This document shows positions 15,570 to 25,024 of a stretch of DNA of 25,958 nucleotides, piece by piece. A program made the translations under genes and the position numbers. This DNA is from CAZUVM01 sp964623885 (GTDB taxonomy: Bacteria > Verrucomicrobiota > Verrucomicrobiia > Limisphaerales > UBA8199). Below the pieces are notes generated by a model that ran no database searches, had not been told where the DNA came from, and saw only the letters and a program-made list of their open reading frames with translations. The stretch lies in the NCBI GenBank assembly GCA_964623885.1, contig CAZUVM010000022.1:1-25958 (forward strand), written 5' to 3'. The stretch's first letter is position 1, and each line of letters opens with the position of its first letter.

Positions 15570-16133
15570 GGCCAGCGTGGAGCTTAAGAAGTTTGAACGA
15601 ATTGAATGGGCTGAACCCAACCTGACTCCCCGGCCCAGCGAACCGGCACCCGTAGTGATAGTTGGCTCAAACGTTGCCGGGAGATTGGAAACCCAGCGTC
15701 TCGGACATGCTCCTCAAACCCCCTAAGAGGACAGCCGTCTCGAGACGCCGGGTCATCCAACCGTACTTCTGTTCTCCGAACTAAAACCAGACCGCCTATT
15801 TCACTAGCCGAAATCATCCTTCAGTTCCGCTTAGCATCATCGATTTCAAATTCCACGGCGACAATAGCGAAACGCGTTGATGACGTTAAGTCGGGAAGTA
15901 ACGCGAATTTGTGTCAGGGAAAATCCTGACAGAACGAAAACCGGGAAGCACGAGGCGAAGCAACCTCGTAACGATTTGAGGCGCGAGAAAAACTGTTGAA
16001 ACGGTTCTGTTTCTGCTTCGGTTGCCAGTCACCCCGCTGAAGCTGAAGCGGGGTGTTAATGAGAAGCGCGAGTCGCGATCAACGACGGTCCGTTACGTCG
16101 TCTTCAGACTCTGGACACGCGATCGCTAAAGAC
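15570..16133. other. Gene-poor region with a hairpin array
   Basis: 15570-15850 holds the upstream region of the minus-strand gene and nothing else I recognise. From 15912 there are closely packed inverted repeats: TGTCAGG/CCTGACA (15912-15918 with 15925-15931), ACGAGG/CCTCGT (15950-15955 with 15964-15969), AACTGTT/AACGGTT (15991-16006, one G-U pair, a very tight loop, and in competition with GAAAC/GTTTC at 15998-16013), and a 9-bp perfect CACCCCGCT/AGCGGGGTG (16030-16038 with 16047-16055). The last is followed by GTTAATGAGAAGCGCGAGTCG, matching a motif at 16380-16402. No ORF spans the array. It could be a structured RNA or a composite dispersed repeat. Confidence 0.45.
16030..16075. repeat. 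REP-like repeat, copy A
   Basis: A 9-bp stem with an 8-nt loop is followed by GTTAATGAGAAGCGCGAGTCG. The tail matches the copy at 16359-16402 at most positions (GTGTT-R-ATGAGAA-CGCG-GT), while the stem sequences differ but keep pairing. Covarying stems with a constant tail are the hallmark of REP families. I infer a dispersed non-autonomous repeat; I cannot see a REP-associated transposase in the window. Confidence 0.5.
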
Positions 16134-16295
16134 TTATCTTTTCTTCTTCTTCCGGTGCTGTTTCATTACCGTGCGCGCGGCCACCTGTTTAGCTCGTTTA
16201 CCGTAGCGGCCCGACCGTTGTGCTGATTTTTTGATGTGCTCGTATTGGCGTTGCTCCTTTGAACTGGCGCCGCGAAGATGCCTTTTAACTGCCAT
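16134..16295 (-). CDS. Small basic protein of 53 residues
   Basis: This protein is highly basic, with the pattern SSKEQRQYEHIKKSAQRSG, then RAKQVAARTVMKQHRKKKKR. The RQYEHIK...RAKEIAARTV layout resembles small proteins often annotated loosely as plasmid stabilisation proteins in Proteobacteria and soil bacteria. That label has no experimental support I know of. The charge and helices suggest nucleic acid binding. I chose ATG 16295 because the frame upstream adds 22 residues without similarity and the conserved block starts right after it. No Shine-Dalgarno is evident. It is a single gene between two REP-like repeats. Confidence 0.65.
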   Translation of the reverse strand: MAVKRHLRGASSKEQRQYEHIKKSAQRSGRYGKRAKQVAARTVMKQHRKKKKR

Positions 16296-16358
16296 GCTTA
16301 AAAATAACGGTGCAGCTCGAGTCTCAGCAATAGGGGTGAAACCCTCGGGAATGCTGTC

Positions 16359-16402
16359 CACGCCGGCGCTAAAGCCGGAGTGTTGATGAGAACCGCGGGT
16401 TG
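16359..16402. repeat. REP-like repeat, copy B
   Basis: A short stem CCGGC (16363-16367) pairs with GCCGG (16374-16378) around GCTAAA, followed by AGTGTTGATGAGAACCGCGG. It shares its tail with copy A at 16030-16075, and its CTAAAGCC core with the fragment at 6018-6043. Between here and 16520 there is also a 13-bp direct repeat, GTCCCCTACAGTT, at 16465-16477 and 16497-16509. Confidence 0.5.
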
Positions 16403-16520
16403 ATAGAAAAACAGGCCCTCACGTCATTCGCGACGGTCCAAATAAATCGTGGACTCCTCGCGTCGTCCCCTACAGTTCAAATCACAGCGTCACGTGGTCC
16501 CCTACAGTTATTCGGGTTGG

Positions 16521-16793
16521 TTAATCATGATCACGGTGGCCCCAGCCTGAATTGCCGTGCCAACGGTGTTGTTCGAAGTGGGCGTGGCGGTCCCAATAAT
16601 GATCGCGGTCGTAAGGATGACCGTGATAGTAACCATGATAGTAATATGGGTAAGCGTAAGTGCCACCGGAATATGGATACCCGTACTCACCATATACGCC
16701 ATAACCGCCGCCATAAGGGGCAGGAGCTTCGACTTCACACCCTGCCAATCCCAGCAGGAGCAGGGTGGCCACTAAGCCACATATTTTTTTCAT
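16521..16793 (-). CDS. Tyr/Gly/His-rich small lipoprotein
   Basis: This 90-residue protein starts with a textbook lipoprotein signal: MKK, a Leu-rich core, and lipobox LAGC with Cys19 as the lipidated residue. The mature part is low complexity: Gly/Tyr-rich at ~28-50 (GGGYGVYGEYGYPYSGG), then a Tyr/His/Asp/Trp-rich tail ending HRDHD with many His, which could bind metal ions. Similar YG- and HDH-rich small lipoproteins occur widely in Gram-negative bacteria without known function. ATG 16793 is chosen because the signal peptide follows immediately. The open frame extends upstream to 16898, but that part has no signal character. Confidence 0.75.
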   Translation of the reverse strand: MKKICGLVATLLLLGLAGCEVEAPAPYGGGYGVYGEYGYPYSGGTYAYPYYYHGYYHGHPYDRDHYWDRHAHFEQHRWHGNSGWGHRDHD

Positions 16794-17079
16794 AACAGAT
16801 TCTAAGAAAAACGTCGTTCTCCTCGTTGCGGGCAGCCATAGGGATAACTCCTCACTGCTGGATGCTGAGAGAAATCGCGGATGAGTAATGCACCCCATAG
16901 CGCGGGCTTGCGGGGTGATTAAGGCTCAGGGCCGGGAACGATGCGGGCCGGCAGCAAATGATGGCCGATGATTAGCCTTCACATTCGCGGGTTAATCGAT
17001 GGAGCAAAAGAATCATGGACCGGGAAGGGGCGTTTACCCGCGGCGCCAGGGCCAGGAACCTGGCGCGCCTGGTGCATTC
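16794..17079. other. Divergent intergenic region with hairpins
   Basis: This stretch lies between the minus-strand lipoprotein and the truncated adaptor gene. It holds a stem CACCCC (16891-16896) with GGGGTG (16912-16917), and a perfect 8-bp stem GCGCCAGG (17043-17050) with CCTGGCGC (17059-17066) just ahead of the GTG start at 17080. No clear sigma-70 pair is evident for either direction. Confidence 0.35.
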
Positions 17080-17253
17080 GTGAAGCACGGAAAACCTGCA
17101 AGCCTGAGCTGGCTCCAGCTCCTGGTCCTGCTGATCCCAGCCGCGGCGGTGACTGGCTGCCATAAGAAGGAATCACCACCGCCGCCGCCGACGGTCGTCC
17201 GGGTGATCACCGTAGAGCCACAGGATGTGCCTGTTTTTAAAGAATGGATCGGA
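17080..17253 (+). pseudogene. 5' fragment of an RND efflux periplasmic adaptor lipoprotein gene
   Basis: From GTG 17080 (an upstream ATG at 16999 is also in frame) the frame encodes a lipoprotein signal: LQLLVLLIPAAAVTGC with Cys27 as the lipidation site. HKKE, five prolines and VVRVITVEPQDVPVFKEWIG follow. That is the standard start of AcrA/MexA-type adaptors, where EWIG or EWVG is normally followed by T-x-D-G-x-V-x-A. Here similarity stops at residue 58. The downstream bases encode the middle of an outer-membrane factor in another frame. The adaptor frame continues only as nonsense to about 17706. All lipoyl, hairpin and barrel domains are missing, so this is a dead remnant. Confidence 0.75.
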
Positions 17254-18440
17254 TTTTCTTCCCGCAAGTGGGTTACCAGGGCGAAGTGGCGCGCGGCCGC
17301 AATGCCGTTGCCGGCAACCCAGTGTTTAACAACGGCCAGACCGCCAACGTTTTCGCGGCCGGCGCAAACGCTTCGTGGGAACTCGATCTATGGGGCCGCA
17401 TTCGCCGACTCAACGAAGCAGCGCGCGCTCAACTGCTGGCCAGCCGCGAGGCGCAACGTGATGTCACGCTCTCACTCATCAGCCAGGTGGCCCAGGCTTA
17501 TTTCCGGTTGCTGGCGCTCGACGAACAACTCCGGATTGCGCAAAGCAGCACCAACGCCTTTGGCGAAAGCTATCGGATTTTCAGCCAGCGGCTCGAGCAG
17601 TGCTTGGTATCCAAGCTCGAAACCTCGGCCGCAGAGGCCGCGCTGGCGTCCGCCGCCGCCACGGCTCCGGAGTACGAACGACAAATCGTCGTGCAGGAAA
17701 ACTTGATAAATGTGCTGGCCGGGCGCAACCCGGGACCGGTGCTTCGCCGGCATGGGTTGATGCAAGAGAATCTGGTTTTTTCCGTGCCGCCCGGATTGCC
17801 CTCGTCGTTAGTCGAGCGCCGACCGGATATCCGCGAAGCGGAACAGAATTTACGAGTCGCCAATGCGCAGGTCGGCGTGGCCGCCGCCAATTTTTTTCCG
17901 CAACTGAGCCTGACCGGTTTATTCGGCCAGGTTTCTCCTGAACTCTCAGCTTTCACTTCAGGTGGCGCGACGGCCTGGAGTGTGGCAGCGAATCTGGCCG
18001 GACCGATATTTCAAGGCGGTCGGTTGGTCGGCCAATACCGTCAGGCCCGCGCAGTGAGGGAGGAAGAGCAGTGGCGCTACCAGCAGACGGTACTGAACGC
18101 ATTCGAAGAAGTCGCCAATGCGCTGATTTCGCTGCAACAACTCGGGGAGGAACGGGTGCAGCAGATCCGCGCGGTCGAGGCCTACCAGGTGGCCGTTCAG
18201 GTCTCAATGGAACGGTACATCGCTGGTCGTGCGAGTTACTATGAGGTGCTGCAGGAACAGCAATTACTATATCCCGCCGAAAACTCGCGCATTCAAATCG
18301 AGCTGAACCAGTACCTGGCTTTCGTGCAGCTTTATCAGGCTCTTGGCGGAGGCTTTTCGACAAACCTGAACACCGGGACCGGGAGTTCGAAACCAGGCCG
18401 AAACGGGAGTCGCGAACGACACAAGACGACGCAACAATAG
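17244..18440 (+). pseudogene. Outer-membrane efflux factor (TolC/NodT-OprM type), 5'-truncated
   Basis: The frame carries an almost complete OMF body: FFPQVGYQGEVARG at its start, ASWELDLWGRIRRLNEAARA, ISQVAQAYFRLLALDEQL, VERRPDIREAEQNLRVANAQ, GVAAANFFPQLSLTGLFG, and the second-repeat helices ending QYLAFVQLYQALGGGF. These cover both beta-barrel/alpha-barrel repeats. Normal NodT-family proteins have about 90-100 more N-terminal residues including a lipoprotein signal, and these are absent. The only in-frame ATG (17244) lies in the adaptor fragment's EW codons. Without a signal peptide the product cannot reach the outer membrane. Length is 398 codons against roughly 480 in the family. Apart from the junction, no frameshift or stop is seen, suggesting a recent event or an assembly join. 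Confidence 0.8.
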
Positions 18441-18544
18441 AGTTGGGAAATTGGAAGCTCTAAGTTGATGGTAATATAACGGTGCCAACACACCCGCTGC
18501 GGTTTTGGGGTGGCGTTAGACGGTTATTTGCGCTAATTATCGGC

Positions 18545-20602
<2,058 letters not shown>

Positions 20603-20611
20603 CTCTTTTTT

Positions 20612-20642
20612 TTGAGGGTTTTTGTCGAGGCAGACGTATAAT
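20612..20642 (+). promoter_or_regulatory. Candidate sigma-70 promoter for the TRASH-like gene
   Basis: A perfect TATAAT is at 20637-20642, with TTGAGG at 20612-20617 as a possible -35 box and a longish 19-nt spacer. Initiation about 7 nt downstream would leave an untranslated leader of roughly 10 nt before ATG 20660. It is the best promoter match I noticed in the window. The preceding T-rich run CTCTTTTTTTTGAG may serve as an UP-like element or as the end of nadE. Confidence 0.5.
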
Positions 20643-20659
20643 CCCTGGCAACTGAATCT

Positions 20660-20980
20660 ATGAAATATCTAAGAATCCTAATAACCGGTCTTTTGCTCGC
20701 GACATTGACCGCCAGCGTCAGTTCGGCTGCTGATCAGAAAACCAAACCCAAACCGTATACGCTGAAGAATTGCATTATTTCGGGCGACAAATTGGGCGAA
20801 ATGGGGGCGCCGTATGTCTTTGTATATGAAGGACGTGAGATCAAGCTCTGCTGCAAAGGCTGTCTCAAGGATTTTAACAAAAGCCCGGCGAAATACGTGA
20901 AACAAATTGAAAAAGCAGAGGCCAAAGCTGCCAAAGAAGGTGCGGCCGCCACCTCCGAAAAACCGAAAGAAAACAAATAG
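20660..20980 (+). CDS. Small exported TRASH/YHS-like metal-binding protein
   Basis: This 106-residue protein has a signal peptide (residues 1-23, cleavage near SSA) and a compact Cys-containing domain. Cys38 lies in LKNCIISGDKLGEMG, and Cys64, Cys65 and Cys68 lie in IKLCCKGCLKDFNKSPAKYV. Cys...Cys-x3-Cys followed by aromatic and basic residues is the TRASH/YHS layout, thought to bind heavy metals such as copper. The tail from ~83 is a Lys/Ala/Glu-rich, probably disordered helix. It is probably periplasmic, in metal handling or as an accessory to metal efflux. It has its own promoter-like and terminator signals and no metal-transport neighbours. Confidence 0.8.
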   Translation: MKYLRILITGLLLATLTASVSSAADQKTKPKPYTLKNCIISGDKLGEMGAPYVFVYEGREIKLCCKGCLKDFNKSPAKYVKQIEKAEAKAAKEGAAATSEKPKENK

Positions 20981-21049
20981 ACTCTGGGGTGAACTCCCTA
21001 TGGCATCAAAGGTTGGACATGGCGTAAAAAGATAGCGCCAACAGATTCT

Positions 21050-21085
21050 CAACCGCTTTTCCAAGGGGGAGCGGTTCTTTTTTTT
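21050..21085 (+). terminator. Rho-independent terminator
   Basis: AACCGCT at 21051-21057 pairs with AGCGGTT at 21070-21076 (7 bp, 12-nt loop TTTCCAAGGGGG) and is followed by C and eight T at 21077-21085. It lies 70 bp after the TRASH-like gene stop and before the isomerase gene, and would end the small gene's transcript. Confidence 0.85.
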
Positions 21086-21155
21086 GCCTGAGCTAAGAAC
21101 TGTGTAAAAGGACGTTGACAAGCAACGTCGGGAAAATACGATTTGTAACCTGCAG

Positions 21156-22067
21156 ATGTATTCGTTTTCGACCTGTTGGAACTCTCACCGCCACACGGAT
21201 GGTCGAGCAATGCTGGGCGAAATTCGGGACCTGGGGTTCGATTATGCGGAGTTGAGCCACGGCGTTCGCATCAGCCTGGTGCCCGGCATCCTTGAAGCGG
21301 TAGACGCCGGCGAGATCAAAATCTCCAGCCTCCATAACTTCTGTCCTTTGCCCATGGGGGTGAACAATGCTGCACCGAATTTATACCAGTTTTCCGCCGA
21401 GCGCCCACGCGAACGCGAGCTGGCGTACCGCTATACCATCAAAACTTTGGATTTAGCCGCTCGGGTCAAAGCCGCGGCAGTCGTGCTGCATCTGGGCAGC
21501 ATTGAGATGCGAAATTATACCGACAAACTTCTGGAACTGGTTGCGCGCGGCGAGCGCGACTCGGAGAAGTACCAACGGCTCTGCGCCGAGGTGGACGAGA
21601 AGCGCGAAGCCAAGAAGGGGCCTTGCCTCGAGCGGGTAAAGGAAGAGCTCAAAAAGCTGCTTCCCGAAGCTGAATCGCGCGGTTTGAAACTCGGTGCCGA
21701 AAACCGGCAGGCGCTCGAGGAGCTTCCGTTCGAGAGCGATTTCCAATTTCTTTTTCGCGAGTTGAAGAATCCGGCGCTGACGTATTGGCATGATACCGGT
21801 CACGCACAAATTAAGGAAAACATAGGGTTTATCGCGCATACCATGCATTTGGAGTCCCTGCGAGATCGTCTGTTTGGTCTTCATATTCACGATGTGCAAT
21901 TTCCCGGGCGAGATCATTGCGCTCCGGGCTCAGGCACGATCGATTTCGCCGCGCTGAAGCCGCTGGTCCAATCCGCAACGGTTAAAGTATTCGAGTTCAG
22001 CCCATCGTTGACCGCTGACGAGGTTAGGCGAGGTGTCAATTACGTAAGGCAGTTGTGGGACAATTAG
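21156..22067 (+). CDS. Sugar phosphate isomerase/epimerase-like TIM-barrel protein
   Basis: This 303-residue protein belongs to the xylose isomerase-like AP-endonuclease-2 superfamily. Likely metal ligands occur in order: Glu near 181 (GAENRQ), Asp and His near 212-216 (YWHDTGHAQI), His near 243-245 (LHIHDV) and Glu near 279 (VFEFSPS). Strand motifs DLGFDYAELSHG and AAAVVLHLGSIEM fit the barrel. A charged helical insertion at ~125-170 (ARGERDSEKYQRLCAEVDEK) is longer than usual. Reaction and substrate are unknown; related proteins interconvert ketoses or act in inositol and other sugar catabolism. It starts 70 bp after a strong terminator, so it needs its own promoter, which I could not identify. 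Confidence 0.85.
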   Translation: MYSFSTCWNSHRHTDGRAMLGEIRDLGFDYAELSHGVRISLVPGILEAVDAGEIKISSLHNFCPLPMGVNNAAPNLYQFSAERPRERELAYRYTIKTLDLAARVKAAAVVLHLGSIEMRNYTDKLLELVARGERDSEKYQRLCAEVDEKREAKKGPCLERVKEELKKLLPEAESRGLKLGAENRQALEELPFESDFQFLFRELKNPALTYWHDTGHAQIKENIGFIAHTMHLESLRDRLFGLHIHDVQFPGRDHCAPGSGTIDFAALKPLVQSATVKVFEFSPSLTADEVRRGVNYVRQLWDN

Positions 22068-22265
22068 TAATACCTGACACGCAGCTGCAGCAGGATTGTA
22101 AACCGCGATGCGCCTTGACGAATATTGGGACGCCGTGGACGTCGTCTCCACCGGTCAATGTCGGCTGAGGCATCATGGTGATTAATTGTTTACGATTTAC
22201 GATACACGGGCTGGAGGTTTAAGGTGGAATGGATTGGCGCCTGCGCTGCCCAGCGACATTCGTAA

Positions 22266-23615
22266 ATGCTAAAAACCCTGGCCACGGAACTCACCCAACG
22301 CCTGCAACAAGCCGGCTTCTCCGCTTTTTGGGTTGGCGGCTGCGTGCGCGACCTGATGCTGGGCCGACCGCCGGGCGATTACGATATCGCGACCTCAGCG
22401 CTACCGGAGCAGATTGAAAAGTTGTTCCCGCACACGATTGCGGTCGGGCGCAAGTTCGGCGTGATGGTGGTAATTGCTCAAGGGCATCAATTCCAGATAG
22501 CCACCTTTCGCGCTGAGGCGGATTACCAGGACGGGCGACACCCGGAGCATGTGCAGTTCGCCGACGCCATGGCCGACGCGCGGCGGCGCGACTTCACCAT
22601 CAACGGGCTGTTCCTGGATCCCATCCACAATGAGCTTCACGATTGGGTAGGAGGCGAGCCGGATTTAAGAGCCAAAATCATCAGGACTATCGGCAATCCT
22701 GCGGAACGATTTGCCGAAGACCACTTACGGCTTCTGCGTGCCGTGCGCTTCGCCGCCCAGCTCGATTTTACGATCGAATCGGAAACGTTCACTGCGGTCC
22801 GAGCCAACGCGCCCAAACTCGTCGTTATCAGCGCCGAACGAGTTCGGGACGAATTACTGAAGCTGTTTCGGCCGCCACACGCCGCGAGAGGGCTGGAGTT
22901 ATTGCGCGAGAGCGGCTTGCTCGAACAGGTGCTGCCGGAACTGGTTCCCACGATCGGTTGCGAGCAGTCGCCCGATTTTCATCCCGAAGGCACAGTGTAT
23001 CAGCACTTGTTGAAAATGCTGAGAGAATTGCCCGCTGAGGCCGATCCTTTGTTGCCTTGGGCAGTCCTGCTACATGATGTCGCCAAGCCTGCCACTGCCG
23101 AGCGCGATTCTCGGACCGGCAGCATCCATTTCTATGGCCACGAGCGCATCGGCGCACAGATGGCGGAAACCATGCTCGAGCGATTGCGATTCCCAAGAAA
23201 ACAAATCGAAGACATCGTTAAGGCCGTTCGCTGCCACATGCAGTTCAAGGACGTGCCTGACATGCGCAAAGCCACGTTGCGTCGCCTCCTGTTGCGCCCG
23301 ACCTTTCCCCTCGAACTCGAGCTGCACCGGCTCGATTGCCTTGGCTCGCACGGGCATTTGGATATTTACGAGTTCCTGCGCCGGCAAGCCAGCGAACTGG
23401 AGGAGAAACCGCAGCTCCGACCACCTTTGCTCAAAGGCGACGATCTCATCGCGCTCGGAATGAAACCGGGACCGGCACTCGGTGCAATGCTGGCTGAGAT
23501 CCGTGACAAACAACTCCAGGACGAACTTAAAACAAGCACCCAGGCGCGCCGCTGGGCGCGCGATCAGCTCCAAGCCAAGGCCTCGTTGAAATCGAAACGA
23601 ATGAGGCTAGAGTAA
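22266..23615 (+). CDS. CCA tRNA nucleotidyltransferase / poly(A) polymerase family with HD domain
   Basis: This 449-residue class II nucleotidyltransferase probably adds or repairs the 3'-CCA end of tRNAs. The catalytic head has VGGCVRDLMLGRPPGDYDIA (residues ~23-42) with the DxD metal pair. RRRDFTINGLFLDP follows near 106, then EDHLRLLRAVRFAAQL and the nucleotide-template helix SAERVRDELLKL. An HD phosphohydrolase domain follows near 270 (LLHDVAKP), as in several bacterial CCA-adding or A-adding enzymes; these hydrolyse 2',3'-cyclic phosphate at tRNA ends. Sequence alone does not separate CCA-adding, A-adding and poly(A) polymerases. The 198 bp upstream has no gene; the start region is AT-poor and no SD is clear. 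Confidence 0.92.
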   Translation: MLKTLATELTQRLQQAGFSAFWVGGCVRDLMLGRPPGDYDIATSALPEQIEKLFPHTIAVGRKFGVMVVIAQGHQFQIATFRAEADYQDGRHPEHVQFADAMADARRRDFTINGLFLDPIHNELHDWVGGEPDLRAKIIRTIGNPAERFAEDHLRLLRAVRFAAQLDFTIESETFTAVRANAPKLVVISAERVRDELLKLFRPPHAARGLELLRESGLLEQVLPELVPTIGCEQSPDFHPEGTVYQHLLKMLRELPAEADPLLPWAVLLHDVAKPATAERDSRTGSIHFYGHERIGAQMAETMLERLRFPRKQIEDIVKAVRCHMQFKDVPDMRKATLRRLLLRPTFPLELELHRLDCLGSHGHLDIYEFLRRQASELEEKPQLRPPLLKGDDLIALGMKPGPALGAMLAEIRDKQLQDELKTSTQARRWARDQLQAKASLKSKRMRLE

Positions 23616-23660
23616 AAGCGAGGCAGCTGCACGAAACGAAACCAAACGAAGGCAAGTATT

Positions 23661-24416
23661 ATGCCGAAAATCAAAACCGTCCACGGAATCGAAAATCGCA
23701 AGGTAGTTTCACAAAAGCACTGGCTGATCGCCCGCAAGAAACTTCTCACGGAAGAAAAGAAATTCTCGAAACTGCGCGACAAACTGAATTTGCAACGTCG
23801 CAAGCTTCCATGGGTCAAACTAGAAAAGGAATATGTCTTTGAAGGACCGTCTGGCAAGGTGACGCTCGGAGATTTGTTCTGCGGCCGGAGCCAACTCATC
23901 AGTTACCATTTCATGTTCGGGCCGGGTTGGGGTGACGGTTGCGAACATTGCTCCTTTTGGGCCGACCATTTCGATAGCGTGAATTTTCACATCGGGCAAC
24001 GGGACACGACGTTCGTCGCCATTTCGCGCGCCCCTTGGAAGGAAATCGAGCCATTCAAGCAACGGATGGGCTGGAAATTTCAATGGGTTTCATCATTTGG
24101 GACGGATTTTAATTTCGATCTCAACGCTTCGTTCACCGCCGAACAACGCAAGACCGGCAAGGCTCTGTACAACTATGCTCCCCTTCGCATGGACATTGAC
24201 GAACGTGAAGGCGTCAGCGCGTTTTACCGCGAAAAGAATCGTGACATCTACCATACCTACTCGTCTTACGAGCGCGGGATTGATTTGATGAACACCACTT
24301 ACAACTTCCTGGACCTGACCGCCAAAGGCCGCGACGAGAATCCTGAGGCCGCGCAGGATTGGGTGCGTTACCACGACGAATACAAAACAGCGTCAAAAGG
24401 TTGCGGCGGCGTTTGA
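23661..24416 (+). CDS. DUF899 thioredoxin-like family protein
   Basis: This 251-residue cytoplasmic protein carries the DUF899 hallmarks. A basic N-terminal helix (QKHWLIARKKLLTEEKKF) is followed by LPWVKLEKEYVFEGPSG, then YHFMFGPGWGDGCEHCSFWAD with Cys94-x2-Cys97 at the thioredoxin-fold active-site position. FVAISRAPWKEIEPFKQRMG and FQWVSSFGTDFNFD follow, and the C-terminal block GIDLMNTTYNFLDLTAKGRDE. The fold suggests a redox function but none is established. GAAGG lies about 8 nt before ATG 23661. It follows the nucleotidyltransferase by 45 bp and may be on the same transcript. Confidence 0.92.
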   Translation: MPKIKTVHGIENRKVVSQKHWLIARKKLLTEEKKFSKLRDKLNLQRRKLPWVKLEKEYVFEGPSGKVTLGDLFCGRSQLISYHFMFGPGWGDGCEHCSFWADHFDSVNFHIGQRDTTFVAISRAPWKEIEPFKQRMGWKFQWVSSFGTDFNFDLNASFTAEQRKTGKALYNYAPLRMDIDEREGVSAFYREKNRDIYHTYSSYERGIDLMNTTYNFLDLTAKGRDENPEAAQDWVRYHDEYKTASKGCGGV

Positions 24417-24507
24417 AGTCAGTCGACTGAATAATGCGGTGAATTAATGGATCTTGGCGCAGGATCTGCTCTTTCCAATCAGTCGCGCCTTTGAGGCGAG
24501 GCTGTGT

Positions 24508-24999
24508 ATGTCGCAAGCCGCACCAGCATCCCAGGTGATGCAGGAGTTCGACAACGAATTCCTGCTCAACGCCCCGGAAATATACATATTCTCCGCCTGC
24601 CGCCACATCATCGAGCTGATTGCGACGGCACGGAAGGCTGCCGGCACCCACCGCAAAGACTGGTTCAATGAACAAGTGGCCCATCTTTTTGCTCAACTTT
24701 CGGCTCTGGCCCAGGCAAGCCAGCGCTTCGACATCGTCATGCCCTTCACACCCGAATCCGGCTTTTCGCCGTTCTTTTGGAGTTGGTACAATTGGTGGCA
24801 CGACTACCGCGAGCATTTGACCGCGGATGAACTGGACCTGGTCCATCGCTTGCAGGACACCTTTGATCCCGCCGCGCTCGCCTACCGGCCGCCGGGCGAT
24901 TGGCTATGGTATCGGTCTACTCCGCCGTTCCGTTTTAAGATTCCCACCCTGGCGAAGCGCAAAGCGTCGAAAAGCCAGGCCGCCCGAGCGAAAGCTTAG
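24508..24999 (+). CDS. Hypothetical protein rich in aromatic residues
   Basis: This 163-residue protein is unrecognised. It has no signal peptide or membrane helix. The N-terminal half looks helical (ASQVMQEFDNEFLLNAPEI, CRHIIELIATARKAAG), followed by an aromatic cluster SGFSPFFWSWYNWWHDYREH and another helix ending in DELDLVHRLQDTF. A Pro/aromatic stretch RPPGDWLWYRSTPPF and a basic tail (LAKRKASKSQAARAKA) close it. The tail could contact nucleic acid. ATG 24508 is preferred; an in-frame TTG at 24454 would add 18 residues. Codon use resembles the neighbours, supporting a real gene. Confidence 0.6.
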   Translation: MSQAAPASQVMQEFDNEFLLNAPEIYIFSACRHIIELIATARKAAGTHRKDWFNEQVAHLFAQLSALAQASQRFDIVMPFTPESGFSPFFWSWYNWWHDYREHLTADELDLVHRLQDTFDPAALAYRPPGDWLWYRSTPPFRFKIPTLAKRKASKSQAARAKA

Positions 25000-25024
25000 C
25001 GAATCAATCTTGTTTGGATTTATT

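Noticed and set aside
15900..16030. Cyclic-di-GMP or SAM riboswitch
   Set aside because: The stems do not match the conserved core sequences as I remember them, and the nearest downstream plus-strand gene is about 1 kb away.
9880..16509. CRISPR array
   Set aside because: Repeats here are two-copy or palindromic units without regular spacers, and no cas genes are present.
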